Source: Streptococcus suis
Lineage (GTDB): Bacteria; Bacillota; Bacilli; Lactobacillales; Streptococcaceae
Direction of reading: 5' to 3'
DNA length: 64,000 bases
NCBI RefSeq assembly: GCF_019856455.1
Contig: NZ_CP082205.1
Span: 248,001-312,000, forward strand
Part shown: one piece after another, positions 46,080 to 56,378 of the stretch
Numbering within the stretch: position 1 is the first letter of the stretch
Layout: every line of letters starts with the position of its first letter
Program-made: the position numbers and the translations under genes
The notes under the pieces: model-generated
The model's database searches: none
Told to the model about the DNA's origin: nothing
The model's input: the letters and a program-made list of their open reading frames with translations, nothing else

Positions 46080-47570
46080 AATGTCATTAAGTTAAGCATT
46101 TAAACAATTAAAGGAACTATTCCCGTCGATGACCAAACGGGAATAGTTTTTGTATTTAGGGCGCACAAAAAGGAGGTTTTTTAACCCTATTTTTCAACTA
46201 TTATGTTACTCTATAAGTGAAGCTTACAGGTGCCTTGCTTCTTATCTTTCTTTGGAACGTTCGATTGGGTCGGGTGATGGATAAATGTTTGGCAATGTAG
46301 GTTTCCAATTGGAAGGCAGTGAGTTCAGCTCTAAGAAATTTTCGACAGGCATAAACAGCGTCTGAAAAACAAATTTTATAAGTCTGTTTTAACTTTGATG
46401 TTTTAATAGCAACGTGTGAGGTTAGCCATTTACAAACATTAAAATTGATAAAGCGAGCGTAGATTTCTTGGAGAATCCCTTCCTTCTTTTTTGCATGAAA
46501 ATGAGTTAGACCGATACTGTATTTTAGGTCACGAAAACTGGTCTCTATGCCCCATCTGTAGGCATAGAGATCTTTTAATTTTTCTGGAGAATAATCGGTA
46601 TTTGTCACCAAAGTTTCAAAGAAACCTGGCTTGATTTCGAGACGCACCATTCGAAAATGAAGTTCGTAAAACTGGGCTGGATCACTTTTTCGGCTAGAGC
46701 TTGGTAGAAAGTCAAAGGGTGTGTGATTAGGTAAACAGCGATAGTGATTAGGAAAATTGTGATACTGTTGTTTCATCTCATTGGTCTGTTTCCGACAGAT
46801 GTTTAGGTCAAATGCCTCATCAAAACAAGGTGTGTCAGGGAGGTTAAATCCTGATTTCATAGAATGATTCCCGTCACGAATACGAATAATATAGGACCAA
46901 TTTCTTTCTTGGCAGTGAGCCATGACATTGTAGGATTCATACCCCCTATCCATTATTACCAGAGCTTGTTTGAAAGAAGAGTTCTTCATCATGTCAATAA
47001 AAGCCGCACGTTCATCAACCTCTCGATTATCTTGGATCCGTAAATCATGATATATCTCTTGTTCAAGATTGTAGAGAGCATTGATATGAATAAGATTGTA
47101 AGGAGTGTGATGTGGTCCAGTTTGAAAAGAGGTCGTTTTATCAAAACGATTTCTTGGTAGAATCACATCACTGCCATCAACAGCCAGGATAGGGAGATTA
47201 TCAGAGATTGGAATTTTAGAAGTAATATCCCTAAAAAGTGTTTTAAAAGCTTGGTGTTTAATCTGATACCGTCGTTGAACAAAGGCAGATTGGGTAACTG
47301 GTAAATGTAAGTCAAGTAACTCTTTAGATAAGGTATTGCCTCCCATGGTCAGTATGGCTTGAATCATGGTTTTCATAGTTAGCTGACTTTGCCGACTAAA
47401 ATCTTTTTCAGGATGAAGCACAAACTGATTGGCACTAGAAACGATGTCGTTAATACTATCAAGTAAATGAGCTTTAATCTGATCTAGCATGACTTTCCCC
47501 TTTTATTTTTAGTGTACCATAAAAACTAACCCACCACAAAACGTGATAGGTTAGTTAACTTAATGACATT
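46080..47570 (-). mobile_element. IS4-family insertion sequence with 12-bp target duplication
   Basis: Terminal inverted repeats AATGTCATTAAGTTAA (46080-46095) and its exact complement (47555-47570). GCGGAAACGCCC flanks both sides (46068-46079 and 47571-47582). It is 1491 bp with one intact transposase. The target is the loop of the surface-protein terminator. Confidence 0.92.
46201..47490 (-). CDS. IS4-family transposase
   Basis: The product has 429 residues. The DDE motifs are ILAVDGSDVILPR (first Asp), ALVIMDRGYES (second Asp) and YRWGIETSFRDLKYSIGL, the YREK-type segment with the catalytic Glu. It is intact and spans most of the element. It lies opposite to the surface-protein gene. Confidence 0.92.
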   Translation of the reverse strand: MLDQIKAHLLDSINDIVSSANQFVLHPEKDFSRQSQLTMKTMIQAILTMGGNTLSKELLDLHLPVTQSAFVQRRYQIKHQAFKTLFRDITSKIPISDNLPILAVDGSDVILPRNRFDKTTSFQTGPHHTPYNLIHINALYNLEQEIYHDLRIQDNREVDERAAFIDMMKNSSFKQALVIMDRGYESYNVMAHCQERNWSYIIRIRDGNHSMKSGFNLPDTPCFDEAFDLNICRKQTNEMKQQYHNFPNHYRCLPNHTPFDFLPSSSRKSDPAQFYELHFRMVRLEIKPGFFETLVTNTDYSPEKLKDLYAYRWGIETSFRDLKYSIGLTHFHAKKKEGILQEIYARFINFNVCKWLTSHVAIKTSKLKQTYKICFSDAVYACRKFLRAELTAFQLETYIAKHLSITRPNRTFQRKIRSKAPVSFTYRVT

Positions 47571-47612
47571 GCGGAAACGCCCAGCCTCTTTTTAGAACTG
47601 AAAATCAATATT

Positions 47613-47820
47613 ATACTCTTCGAAACTCAAAATCAGACGTTGTTGACTTGATTTGATGAGTGTCAAGCTCCAGTGGAGCTTGACAGCCTGCTACCATAAA
47701 ATAAGAAAGTAGCAGGGGTATATCTGTTCTTGGAGAAATGAACTTCATTCACTTTATCTCCAACCTTCAAAGGTTTCCCAAACCTTTGAAACTAGTCTGA
47801 TTTTGATTTTCATTGAGTAT
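47613..47820. repeat. MITE-like element with 26-bp terminal inverted repeats
   Basis: 47613-47638 and the complement of 47795-47820 agree at 22 of 26 positions (ATACTC...TCAAAATCAGAC). The 208 bp between contain palindromes GCTCCAGTGGAGC and CAAAGGTTTCCCAAACCTTTG, and no gene. The right end abuts the first base of the pepX stop codon. Its internal palindromes resemble those at 18890-18950. Confidence 0.65.
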
Positions 47821-50087
47821 TAGTGCGGTAAAATTAACTGTGATTGGCTTAAATCAAGGTGGATTTGCCATTGAGAATTATCCCGAACAGTACACTCAAA
47901 GTCGGTTGTATAGAGAATCAGCTCTAAGACGTCACCTTTTTTCAGCTGATAAATAGTCGGTTGCAGTTTCCAGCTCACATCCATCCACTGGTCTGGCACC
48001 ACTTCCTCAATTTTCATCAAGTCAGTACGATTTTGCAGGTTCATAAAGCCCTTGGTCACCAAGCGTTGCGGCATCTCCACATAAGGCAACTCCAGCAGAT
48101 TTTCTTGGGCATAGTAACGACCGTTGTCTAGACTCAATCTTGCTTTAGGCGCAGGGATTGGGGCTAGGCGTTTTTTATTTCCCTTGTCCAATAGCTGAGC
48201 AGATAAGAGGCCCTTGGCTACACTAGAAGATACACGGAGTTTCAGCGTGACTTGTCCGTTGATCAGGATATCCTCCGTTACAGGTAGTTCCATGCTGATT
48301 TGATTGGCCTTGCCTGCATAGAGGTCTTGGTGGAAACTTTGATATGCCTTGCCGTAGCGGTCAAAATCTTCTTGGGGATAGTGATTGGAAATGGTCTGGC
48401 TTCCAGTTCCCAGTGGCAAGACAGCCTCTTTTTCACCGCCAAAGGTTTCTAAGGTCGTCCAAGTTTGTTCACCGCTGTTGTCCTGCCAGATAACCGTTGG
48501 CAGTTGGTAGTTATTCTCGTAGCCAAGCAGTTTCTGACTGAGTAGGGCGTTCATGGACTCACGGAAATCGATAGACTGCCAGTTGTTCATATAAACGTGG
48601 GCACCGTTGTGGAAGAAGAGGTGCTTCTTGATGTGACTAGGTAGGGCGTGGAACATATTCCAGACATGGATTGGCTTAACATTCCAGTCCTGTGAGCCGT
48701 GGGTAAAGACCACCTCGCACTTGACCTTATCTGCGTGGAGCAGATAATTGCGGTCCTGCCAGTATTGGTTGTAGTCACCGCTGGTGCGATCCAGGGCAGC
48801 TCGTTCTGCTGCCAGTCCTTTTTTGTAAGTTTCTTTATTGCGGAGGAAATCCCCTGCTTGTAGACTTTTCGAGTAGGTCAGGGCGGTCAAGCTGTCCAAA
48901 TCTTCGCCTGGATAGCCGCCAGGGCTGGTCACCAGCCCGTTTTCACGGTAGTAGTCATACCAAGAGGAAATTCCCGCTTCTGCGATGATGACTTCCAACC
49001 CGTCCACGCCAGTTGTTGCCAAGGCATTGGACATGGTGCCGAGGTAAGACAGTCCCGTCGTCGCCACCTTACCATTGGCCCAATCGGCCTTGACCTCAAG
49101 CGAGCGAGTGTGGTCTGTGTAAGCCTTGGTGCGACCGTTCAGCCAGTCAATCACCGCTTTATAGCCCTCCACCTGCTGGTAGTCGCCAGATGTCATGTAG
49201 CCAGTCGAGCCCAGCGTGCCGACACCAGACACATGGAGGCTGGCAAAGCCACGAGCTAGGAAGTAGTCGTTGAGGGAGTAAGAAGTGATGTGGCCCAGTT
49301 TTTCGGTAGCAGGGCTGATAGGCAGGTCCCGTTTGTCCAAGTCTAGCTTGGTGATGCTGGTCTGATTGACCTCAATGGTGCCGGCAGGTTTTTGTGCTAA
49401 TTCACCTTCCATCTTGTGCAAGGCCTTGTCGCTAGCTACATCGTTAACTCCTTGATGATAGGGACTGTTGGTAATGACCGCAGGGATTTTCCCGTTAAAG
49501 TGCGGACGGAGAATGGACAGCTTAACAATGTCTGTCTGCCCAGTCCCAGCCGTATCGACAGGCGTTTCGACATAGACCACCTCACGAATGAGGTTTTTGG
49601 TTGAAAAGGTCGCTAGCGATTTACCGTTGAAGAAGTGGTAGTGGTTATCTTCTGGAATTAGGTCGTCGCTGACCAGCTGGTCAATCAAGGTATTTCCAGA
49701 CTTGGTGCGGGTATTGAGGAGCTGGTAGAGATTGTCAATCATATCTCCATAGATGACAGGGAAATTGCTTTTCTCCACGAAGTCCATGACATCTGTATAA
49801 TCCACACCAGGCACAAAACCCAGCAACTGAAAGGCCACTTGATAAAAAATCTGTTCTGTCAGCTCACGGTCAGACTGGAAGAAGGTCAGTAGGTCTGTGT
49901 CCCAGTCTGCAATCATGTTGGATAGGGCAAAGTCGGTGTTGGCTGTCAGGAAATGGCACTTTCTGACAAAGGTTTCTAAATTTGTCTTACTACTTGCATC
50001 AGGAATCAGTTGAAATCCTAGAGCATCAAGCTCTTGCAAGTAGACGGAGGTCTCTTTTTTTATAAAAGAAAATTGATTAAAGCGCAT
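47820..50087 (-). CDS. pepX: Xaa-Pro dipeptidyl-peptidase PepX
   Basis: The product has 755 residues, the size of the S15 peptidase. The alpha/beta hydrolase motif TGLSYLGT has the nucleophile Ser at about residue 348. [22 protein letters not shown] segment follows and the C-terminal galactose-binding-like domain ends the protein. It removes X-Pro dipeptides from proline-rich peptides in the cytosol. GAGGAGAA precedes the ATG. The 3' end touches the MITE-like repeat. It is divergent from cppA. Confidence 0.96.
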   Translation of the reverse strand: MRFNQFSFIKKETSVYLQELDALGFQLIPDASSKTNLETFVRKCHFLTANTDFALSNMIADWDTDLLTFFQSDRELTEQIFYQVAFQLLGFVPGVDYTDVMDFVEKSNFPVIYGDMIDNLYQLLNTRTKSGNTLIDQLVSDDLIPEDNHYHFFNGKSLATFSTKNLIREVVYVETPVDTAGTGQTDIVKLSILRPHFNGKIPAVITNSPYHQGVNDVASDKALHKMEGELAQKPAGTIEVNQTSITKLDLDKRDLPISPATEKLGHITSYSLNDYFLARGFASLHVSGVGTLGSTGYMTSGDYQQVEGYKAVIDWLNGRTKAYTDHTRSLEVKADWANGKVATTGLSYLGTMSNALATTGVDGLEVIIAEAGISSWYDYYRENGLVTSPGGYPGEDLDSLTALTYSKSLQAGDFLRNKETYKKGLAAERAALDRTSGDYNQYWQDRNYLLHADKVKCEVVFTHGSQDWNVKPIHVWNMFHALPSHIKKHLFFHNGAHVYMNNWQSIDFRESMNALLSQKLLGYENNYQLPTVIWQDNSGEQTWTTLETFGGEKEAVLPLGTGSQTISNHYPQEDFDRYGKAYQSFHQDLYAGKANQISMELPVTEDILINGQVTLKLRVSSSVAKGLLSAQLLDKGNKKRLAPIPAPKARLSLDNGRYYAQENLLELPYVEMPQRLVTKGFMNLQNRTDLMKIEEVVPDQWMDVSWKLQPTIYQLKKGDVLELILYTTDFECTVRDNSQWQIHLDLSQSQLILPH

Positions 50088-50268
50088 AAATTCTCCTCTT
50101 TTTTAGGATAATAGTCTATAATAGCTATTATATCTGATAAGCTAGTGTTTGTCTAAAAATTATCCGTATATATAAAGATATTAATGTATAAAACGACGAT
50201 ACAATTAGTTGTAAAATGACGAAATTTTTAATACAATATTGTAGAATGACTGAGGAGTGAAATGTATC

Positions 50269-51003
50269 GTGTTGAGAAAAAATGAAGCTATAGTCCCTGT
50301 TTTACGTATTAATAATAGGGCTATTAACCAAGGATTTTTAGAAAAAAATCTAGGAATGAAAACCAAGCTAGAAGATGGTCCTTTTGCTGATTTTGGAGAT
50401 AGAACAAGTCCAGAAACGAAGCTTGTTTTGACAGAATCTCCTGGTAATCGCACCCGTGCTGTCGAAGGGCTTAAAAAACTGAATAAAATTGTGATAAAAG
50501 TAGATAATGCCTCTGAAATTGAAGCTTTACTGGCGCAAGGGTCACAGTATAGTAAGCTCTACCAAGGAAAAAATGGCTATGGTTTTGAAGCTGTGTCGCC
50601 AGAAGGAGACACCTTTCTTTTACATGCAGAAGCATCTGTTGATGACCTAAAAGAAATCCTTCCACCTGTTCCATTTAAGGTGCAGGATGACTTTTCTGGA
50701 TTGACTGCTTTTACAGTAGAGTCTATTTGGATTAATACCCCACAGGCTAGTATTAGCCAAGACTATTATGAGGCTATCCTACCTAAACAAGCCTTTTTGC
50801 ATTTTGTTGGAGCAGAAGGTAAGGATTTATTAACTCCTGCAGAACAAGTTTGGGATTTAGAAGGCTTGCGTTTTCCCGTCGAGCAGGACTTTGATTGGGC
50901 GCATTTGGAAAGCCAGTTGGAAGGACCGTTCTTTAAAGATAAAAAAGCAAGCTTTATTCAAACGGTTGACCCAAGTGGTATTGAATTGTGGTTCGAAAAA
51001 TGA
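50269..51003 (+). CDS. cppA: CppA-family protein (C3-degrading proteinase family)
   Basis: The product has about 244 residues. The start is uncertain: GTG 50269 or TTG 50272 follow AGGAG at 50253, and GTG 50257 overlaps that site. It matches CppA, with the glyoxalase-like first half (VPVLRINNRAINQGFLEKNLG) and the second half VKDDF-like QDDFSGLTAFTVESIWINTP. CppA was described in pneumococcus as a complement C3-degrading protein, but it has no signal peptide and its activity is not firmly established. It overlaps the next gene by 4 bp. Confidence 0.85.
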   Translation: MLRKNEAIVPVLRINNRAINQGFLEKNLGMKTKLEDGPFADFGDRTSPETKLVLTESPGNRTRAVEGLKKLNKIVIKVDNASEIEALLAQGSQYSKLYQGKNGYGFEAVSPEGDTFLLHAEASVDDLKEILPPVPFKVQDDFSGLTAFTVESIWINTPQASISQDYYEAILPKQAFLHFVGAEGKDLLTPAEQVWDLEGLRFPVEQDFDWAHLESQLEGPFFKDKKASFIQTVDPSGIELWFEK

Positions 51004-51947
51004 GACAAGCGATTTTAGACAAGATTTCAGAGCAGATTGGGCAAGGAGTCTATCCTGGTGCCAGTCTGGCTCTTTTTTCTAAGGGGCAGTGGCAGGAGCA
51101 TTATTTGGGGACCCAGGATGGTCAGCTACCAGTTGAGGCGGGTTTGACCTATGATTTGGCGTCTGTTTCCAAGGTGGTTGGTGTGGGGACTCTTGCGACT
51201 TTTCTGGTTAATAGCGGAGCTTTGGAGCTAGATAGGACCTTGCAGTCTTATTATCCTGCTTTTGCGGATAGTCAGGTCACCATTCGGCAATTATTGACCC
51301 ATACTAGTGGCATCGCCCCCTTCATTCCCAATCGGGATAGTCTGGATGCTGACCAGCTCAAGGAAGCGATTTTGAAGATTGCTGTAACGGATAAGAAAGC
51401 TTTCCTCTACACAGATATTAATTTTCTCTTACTGGGCTTTTTGCTGGAGGAACTGGGTGGAGCAAGTCTAGACCAGCTGATCAGACGGGATGTTCTAGAG
51501 CCCTTTGGTATGTCCCAAACCTCCTTTGGACCAGTCAGTCAGGCGGTACCGACGGTGCGTGGCGTGAAAGCAGGTGTGGTACATGACCCTAAGGCGCGTG
51601 TCCTAGGCCTCCACGCGGGAAGTGCAGGTCTCTTTTCGACGGTCAAGGATTTGGAAATCTTCTTGGAGCGCTATCTGACAGAGGACTTTGCGGCGGATTT
51701 GACCCAGGACTATGGCTTTGACGACAAGCGCAAGCGGTCGTTGGCCTGGGATAAGAAAGAGGACTGGTTGTCCCATACTGGCTATACGGGGACCTTTATC
51801 ATGTACAATCGTCCCTTGCAGAAAGCTGCGATATTTCTCTCGAATCGTACTTTTGACAAGGATGAGCGGGCCCAGTGGAAGTTGGATAGAAACCAGGTCA
51901 TGGTCTTGATTCGTCAGGTCTTGGAGGAAGAAGAGGCTATTGACTAA
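51000..51947 (+). CDS. Serine hydrolase, class C beta-lactamase/PBP4* family
   Basis: The product has 315 residues from ATG 51000, overlapping the cppA stop. Catalytic motifs: SVSK (Ser-x-x-Lys) near residue 54, YTDINF (Tyr-x-Asn-like position) and LSHTGYTGT (His-Thr-Gly). It has no signal peptide, so it is probably a cytosolic esterase or peptidase rather than a beta-lactamase. It follows cppA directly and ends in a terminator. Confidence 0.87.
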   Translation: MRQAILDKISEQIGQGVYPGASLALFSKGQWQEHYLGTQDGQLPVEAGLTYDLASVSKVVGVGTLATFLVNSGALELDRTLQSYYPAFADSQVTIRQLLTHTSGIAPFIPNRDSLDADQLKEAILKIAVTDKKAFLYTDINFLLLGFLLEELGGASLDQLIRRDVLEPFGMSQTSFGPVSQAVPTVRGVKAGVVHDPKARVLGLHAGSAGLFSTVKDLEIFLERYLTEDFAADLTQDYGFDDKRKRSLAWDKKEDWLSHTGYTGTFIMYNRPLQKAAIFLSNRTFDKDERAQWKLDRNQVMVLIRQVLEEEEAID

Positions 51948-51950
51948 TAA

Positions 51951-51983
51951 CTATCCTTCCGCAATTTGTGGGAGGATTTTTAG
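51951..51983 (+). terminator. Terminator of the serine hydrolase gene
   Basis: ATCCTTCC (51953-51960) pairs with GGGAGGAT, followed by TTTT. Confidence 0.65.
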
Positions 51984-52111
51984 TTATTGCCCATCAAGGA
52001 AGTGGTAAGAAAACGATAAAAAATCTCTTGCTAAACGCTTCGTGCTTCCTATAGTAGTGTACGATTTTTGATATAATAGAGGTATATTTTAGACGAGTGT
52101 TAGGAGAAATT

Positions 52112-54217
52112 ATGTCAGCTATAAAAGGGAAACTCCCTCTGTTTCAAGCAAATGATGTCAACATCAGCAAGGACGTCAATTTAGTCTGGTCTATTGCAAA
52201 CACCCTACGAGGTGCTTACCGAGCAGATAAATACCGTGATGTCATTATTCCCATGTTTGTATTGGCTCGCTTGGAAGCTGCCCTTTTACCGACCAAGGAA
52301 AAAGTGTTGGCTCAGTTCCAGTCGAATCCGTCAACACCAGAGAAAATCTTTGAGTCTCTTACAGGCTATAAATACTACAATACCAGCAAGCATACACTAA
52401 AGAATCTCTTGAATGAACCCGATGCTATCAAGGATAACTTTTTGGATTACCTAGATGGTTATTCCAAACGAGTCAAGGATATTATCGAGAATTTGAAATT
52501 TAAGGAGCAGGTGGATACCTTGGCAAGTACAGGGCGTCTCTTTACAGTAGTGAAGAAATTCTCGGAACTTGATTTATCACCCAGCACCGTTGACTCTATG
52601 CGGATGGGCTATATGTTTGAGGATATTATCCGCCGCTTTTCTGAAAATGAGGAGGCAGGTTCTCATTATACACCACGGGAAGTCATCGCTCTCATGGTCA
52701 ACCTGCTCTTGATGGAGGCAGATGAAGAGCTTTTTGTTGACAATAAAGAGATTAAGGTCTTAGATATGGCGGCAGGTACAGGCGGTATGCTGGCAACTGC
52801 CAAAAGCTATATTCAACAGCTCAATCCCAAGGTCAACGTTCGCTTGTTTGGTCAGGAGTATCTAGCTGAAACCTACGGTATTGGCAAGGCGGATATGCTG
52901 ATTCGTCAGGAAGAGTCGGATTACTTTGTTAAGACGGATACGCTCAAGGATTCAGACCCATTTCACGATAAGAAGATGAACTTTGTCATTGCCAATCCAC
53001 CCTTTGGTCAGTCTTGGGGAGGGAAGGATGCGGATGACGGAGTAGAGCAGGCGGTCAAGGATGATCAGGCTCTCTTTGAGTCGACAGAAGGCAGGGAAGG
53101 TCGTTTCGTCAACACACCTACCACAGGCGATGCTCAGTTGCTCTTCCATCTACATGCTTTGGCGAAGTTGGAGGAAAATGGCAGAGCTGCTATCATTTCA
53201 AACGGTTCGCCCCTATTCTCAGGTGGAACGACATCTGGGGAAAGCCAAATCCGACGGTATATCTTAGAAAATGATTTGTTGGAGGCTATTGTCGCTCTAC
53301 CGGGGCAATTTTTCTACAATACTGGAATTGGTATCTATATCTGGCTTTATAATAAGGATAAGAGTCCAGAAAGACAGGGTAAGATCCAATTTATCGATGC
53401 GACCAATGAATTTGTTCCCTTGCGGAAATCGCTGGGACAAAAACGCCGTGAGCTGTCACAGGACAATATCAAGGATATTCTCCAGTGGTACCATGACTTT
53501 GAGGAAAATGACCGTGTGAAAATCTTTGACAGCAAGGAATTTCTTTATAAAGAATACCTGGTCATGCAGCCTCTACAACGTCGTGGAGAAATCACGGAGA
53601 AAAGTCTGGAAAGTGTCCAGTCGGTCCAGTTTTTTGCCAAGCTCTTTGATGAGTACAAGTACCAAGAATTACTGGAAATGGAGCCACGCACAGCCAAGCA
53701 AGATAAGGAACTGCAAAAGCTTGAAGAAGGTAGAATAAAGCAAGAGGAAATCCTTCAAGCCCTCCGTCAAGGTCTGTCGGAAGCTATCTATCCAAACTTT
53801 GAGACCTTTACAGCCGTACTGAAAGACCTTTTGTCAGAAGTCAAGCTGACCCCAGCCAATCTCAATGCCCTAGCCCTTGCTATGAGTGAGATGGACAAGA
53901 CTGCTGAGGTTATTAAAACGAAAAAGAAAGACAAGCTGGGTGAGATTGCGGACGGTATCGTCTATGACAAGACTACTAAGGATTCTGAGATTGTCAAGCT
54001 ATCGGAAGAAGTGGAGACTTATTTTGAACGAGAGGTCTACCCTCATGTCCCAGATGCTCACTTCTGGTGGGAGGAAAACAAGCTGGGAGCAGAAATCCCC
54101 TTTACCCGCTATTTCTACCAATACCAAGCCCCAGAAAAGGCAGAAGACCTGCTCAAACAATTCTATGATCTAGAAGACCAATTACAAGCACTCTTGGAGG
54201 ACCTCAAACATGACTAG
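52112..54217 (+). CDS. hsdM: Type I restriction-modification methylase HsdM
   Basis: The product has 701 residues from ATG 52112 with TAGGAGAAAT upstream; five extra codons to 52097 are less likely. The N-terminal HsdM domain is followed by the AdoMet motif KVLDMAAGTGGMLA near residue 217, and the catalytic NPPF of N6-adenine methylases near residue 295. The C-terminus is a long helical region (EEGRIKQEEILQALRQGL). It methylates the target together with HsdS. It is longer than the usual ~520 residues because of that extension. The stop overlaps hsdS by 8 bp. Confidence 0.96.
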   Translation: MSAIKGKLPLFQANDVNISKDVNLVWSIANTLRGAYRADKYRDVIIPMFVLARLEAALLPTKEKVLAQFQSNPSTPEKIFESLTGYKYYNTSKHTLKNLLNEPDAIKDNFLDYLDGYSKRVKDIIENLKFKEQVDTLASTGRLFTVVKKFSELDLSPSTVDSMRMGYMFEDIIRRFSENEEAGSHYTPREVIALMVNLLLMEADEELFVDNKEIKVLDMAAGTGGMLATAKSYIQQLNPKVNVRLFGQEYLAETYGIGKADMLIRQEESDYFVKTDTLKDSDPFHDKKMNFVIANPPFGQSWGGKDADDGVEQAVKDDQALFESTEGREGRFVNTPTTGDAQLLFHLHALAKLEENGRAAIISNGSPLFSGGTTSGESQIRRYILENDLLEAIVALPGQFFYNTGIGIYIWLYNKDKSPERQGKIQFIDATNEFVPLRKSLGQKRRELSQDNIKDILQWYHDFEENDRVKIFDSKEFLYKEYLVMQPLQRRGEITEKSLESVQSVQFFAKLFDEYKYQELLEMEPRTAKQDKELQKLEEGRIKQEEILQALRQGLSEAIYPNFETFTAVLKDLLSEVKLTPANLNALALAMSEMDKTAEVIKTKKKDKLGEIADGIVYDKTTKDSEIVKLSEEVETYFEREVYPHVPDAHFWWEENKLGAEIPFTRYFYQYQAPEKAEDLLKQFYDLEDQLQALLEDLKHD

Positions 54218-55517
54218 GATGAAAGATAGTGGTATCGAGTGGATTGGGGAAGTGCCAGAGGAGTGGGGGATAACGAAGTTTAAGTATTTTTTAGATACGA
54301 ATAAAGGTTTAACCATCACCAAAGAGAATTTAATTGAAGATGGAATACCAGTTATTAACTATGGTCAAATTCATTCGAAATATGGCAAGTCAGTAAGTAC
54401 GGATAGGGATGTATTACCACAAGTTTCGGCTAATTATCTAAAATTCAAGCAATCGCTTCTAAAACCAGGTGACTTTGTTTTTGCAGATACGTCGGAAGAT
54501 ATTGATGGTTCGGGAAATTTTTCGACAAGAATTGATGATAATGGCGAACTATTTGCTGGTTATCATACAATTAAAGCCAAACTCAAAAATGCTTTAGAAC
54601 ATGACTTTAGATATTTTATGCACTACTTTGACTCTTTGGCGTTTAGAAAACAAGTTCAAAATAAGGTGAGTGGAATTAAAGTCTATAGTATTACACAATC
54701 AATATTGCAAGAAACTTGTTTGATACTGCCAAGTTTGTATGAACAAAACCAAATCGCTGACTTCCTCGATAAAAAAGTCGCTCAGCTGGATAAGGTCAAA
54801 AGCCTTCTGGAAGAGCAAATTAAGACCTTGGAAGACTACCGCCAAAGCCTCATTTACGAAACCGTCACAAAAGGACTGGATAAAACCGTTCCCCTAAAAG
54901 ACTCAGGTGTTGACTGGATAGGACAGATCCCAGAGGGGTGGGGGGTAGGAAAATTATCCCAATTTTTTGGGGAAGTGAAAAAGAAAAATGTCAGAAATTT
55001 TGAAAAAAATTTATTATCACTAAGTTATGGTAGAGTAATACGGAAGTCTATCGATAATTTGATGGGATTATTACCTGAATCGTTTGATACATACAACATT
55101 ATTGATGAAAATGATATTGTTTTCCGACTTACAGATTTGCAAAATGATAAAAAAAGTTTACGAACTGGATTATCAAAAGAGCGTGGCATTATCACTTCAG
55201 CGTATGTAACAATAAGAACTATAAACAATTTTATTAATGCCAACTACTATAACCATTTGTTCTATGCATATGATTTATGTAAAGTATATTATAATTTTGG
55301 AGGAGGAGTTCGACAAGGAGGCACGTGGGGAGACTTATCAGTACTACGGATTTTAATCCCTTCAGTTACAGAACAAAATCAAATCGCTGACTTCTTAGAT
55401 AAAAAGATAGAGCAAATCAACCAAATGATTGCTATCAAAAAAGAACAACTCGAAAATATCAACAAACAACGCCAAACACTGATTTATGATTACGTGACAG
55501 GGAAAAGGAGGGTGTAG
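54210..55517 (+). CDS. hsdS: Type I restriction-modification specificity subunit HsdS
   Basis: The product has 435 residues with two target-recognition domains. Each starts with a similar phrase (DSGIEWIGEVPEEWGITKF and DSGVDWIGQIPEGWGVGKL) and ends with YEQNQIADFLDKK or TEQNQIADFLDKK and a coiled coil (LIYETVTKGL, LIYDYVTGKR). These repeats let the subunit recognise a split DNA site. The second domain is more AT-rich than hsdM. It overlaps hsdM by 8 bp and carries the ribosome site for the next gene. Confidence 0.95.
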   Translation: MTRMKDSGIEWIGEVPEEWGITKFKYFLDTNKGLTITKENLIEDGIPVINYGQIHSKYGKSVSTDRDVLPQVSANYLKFKQSLLKPGDFVFADTSEDIDGSGNFSTRIDDNGELFAGYHTIKAKLKNALEHDFRYFMHYFDSLAFRKQVQNKVSGIKVYSITQSILQETCLILPSLYEQNQIADFLDKKVAQLDKVKSLLEEQIKTLEDYRQSLIYETVTKGLDKTVPLKDSGVDWIGQIPEGWGVGKLSQFFGEVKKKNVRNFEKNLLSLSYGRVIRKSIDNLMGLLPESFDTYNIIDENDIVFRLTDLQNDKKSLRTGLSKERGIITSAYVTIRTINNFINANYYNHLFYAYDLCKVYYNFGGGVRQGGTWGDLSVLRILIPSVTEQNQIADFLDKKIEQINQMIAIKKEQLENINKQRQTLIYDYVTGKRRV

Positions 55518-56378
55518 ATGGCGGCAAGTTATAAGGAACTTAAATGTTATTTTTATCAGCTTAATGGTACTCAGCAGATTAAGCAACACATAAATCATTA
55601 TTTTTCAAAAATTACAAACCAAGATACGATTGCAACGGAATCAATTTCTGGTTTTGATTATTATATAACATGTGATATTATTCAGCAGCCAGGCTATGTT
55701 TTGTTTACAATCGCAAAAGTTAATACCCATGAGGAAATCAAACTTGATGATATTGAAAAGCAACGACGTGAATTAGTTGATAAAGAAGATACTCAAGGTC
55801 TAGCAATTGATGCTCAATTTTTATACGATTGCAAATCTGAAATACTCGTACAAAAAAGAGGACAAGGGCAAATTAATATTAGTGATTTACAAATTTTTAT
55901 ATCTCAGAAAGTAAACATCAATAGTGAGTTGTTTAGATTTGATTTGATAAAAGATAAAGAAGGGCTTGAGAAGCTAGATCGTCTGAACCAGGTTCATGAT
56001 TTTGTTTTTAATGTATCGGTTCCTAAGCAACTTAATTTGTTTGCAGATGATGTCAAGGATATCAACTCTGGTATTGAGCTTGCTAAGAAACTGTCTGGGG
56101 ATAGTATTGAAATAAAAGTTCATGGTGAACGGCTAGATAAGAGGGGGATATGGGACAGTGTCCAATTATTAATGGCTTATCAAGACAAGCAAGATATGAA
56201 AGTTACATCCATGTCTATTTATGGTGATAGTGAGATTATCGATTTAGTAAAACACAAACTAGTATATTATAAAAAAATTTACATAGAGGAACTAACAACA
56301 ATAGACATCTATAGATTTTTAGAGGAAGCCTACGCTAATAAGAGGGACTATCTAAAGTATTATGAAGAATCCAAATAA
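55518..56378 (+). CDS. Unknown soluble protein X inside the type I restriction operon
   Basis: The product has 286 residues and I do not recognise it with confidence. It has no signal peptide or membrane segment. It starts YKELKCYFYQLNG and has a central GYVLFTIAKVNTHEEIK, then IKVHGERLDKRGIWDSVQLL and an acidic/aromatic end (EEAYANKRDYLKYYEE). The start codon lies at the first base after the hsdS stop, with AGGAGG inside hsdS, so it is coupled to hsdS. It overlaps the membrane gene Y by 17 bp. The layout resembles KwaB/KwaA in reverse order, but I cannot show homology. Confidence 0.7.
   Translation: MAASYKELKCYFYQLNGTQQIKQHINHYFSKITNQDTIATESISGFDYYITCDIIQQPGYVLFTIAKVNTHEEIKLDDIEKQRRELVDKEDTQGLAIDAQFLYDCKSEILVQKRGQGQINISDLQIFISQKVNINSELFRFDLIKDKEGLEKLDRLNQVHDFVFNVSVPKQLNLFADDVKDINSGIELAKKLSGDSIEIKVHGERLDKRGIWDSVQLLMAYQDKQDMKVTSMSIYGDSEIIDLVKHKLVYYKKIYIEELTTIDIYRFLEEAYANKRDYLKYYEESK

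Noticed and set aside
51953..51959. Seventh CCTTCCG motif upstream of hsdM
   Set aside because: It occurs singly and is part of the terminator stem of the serine hydrolase gene, so it is not counted with the iteron trios.
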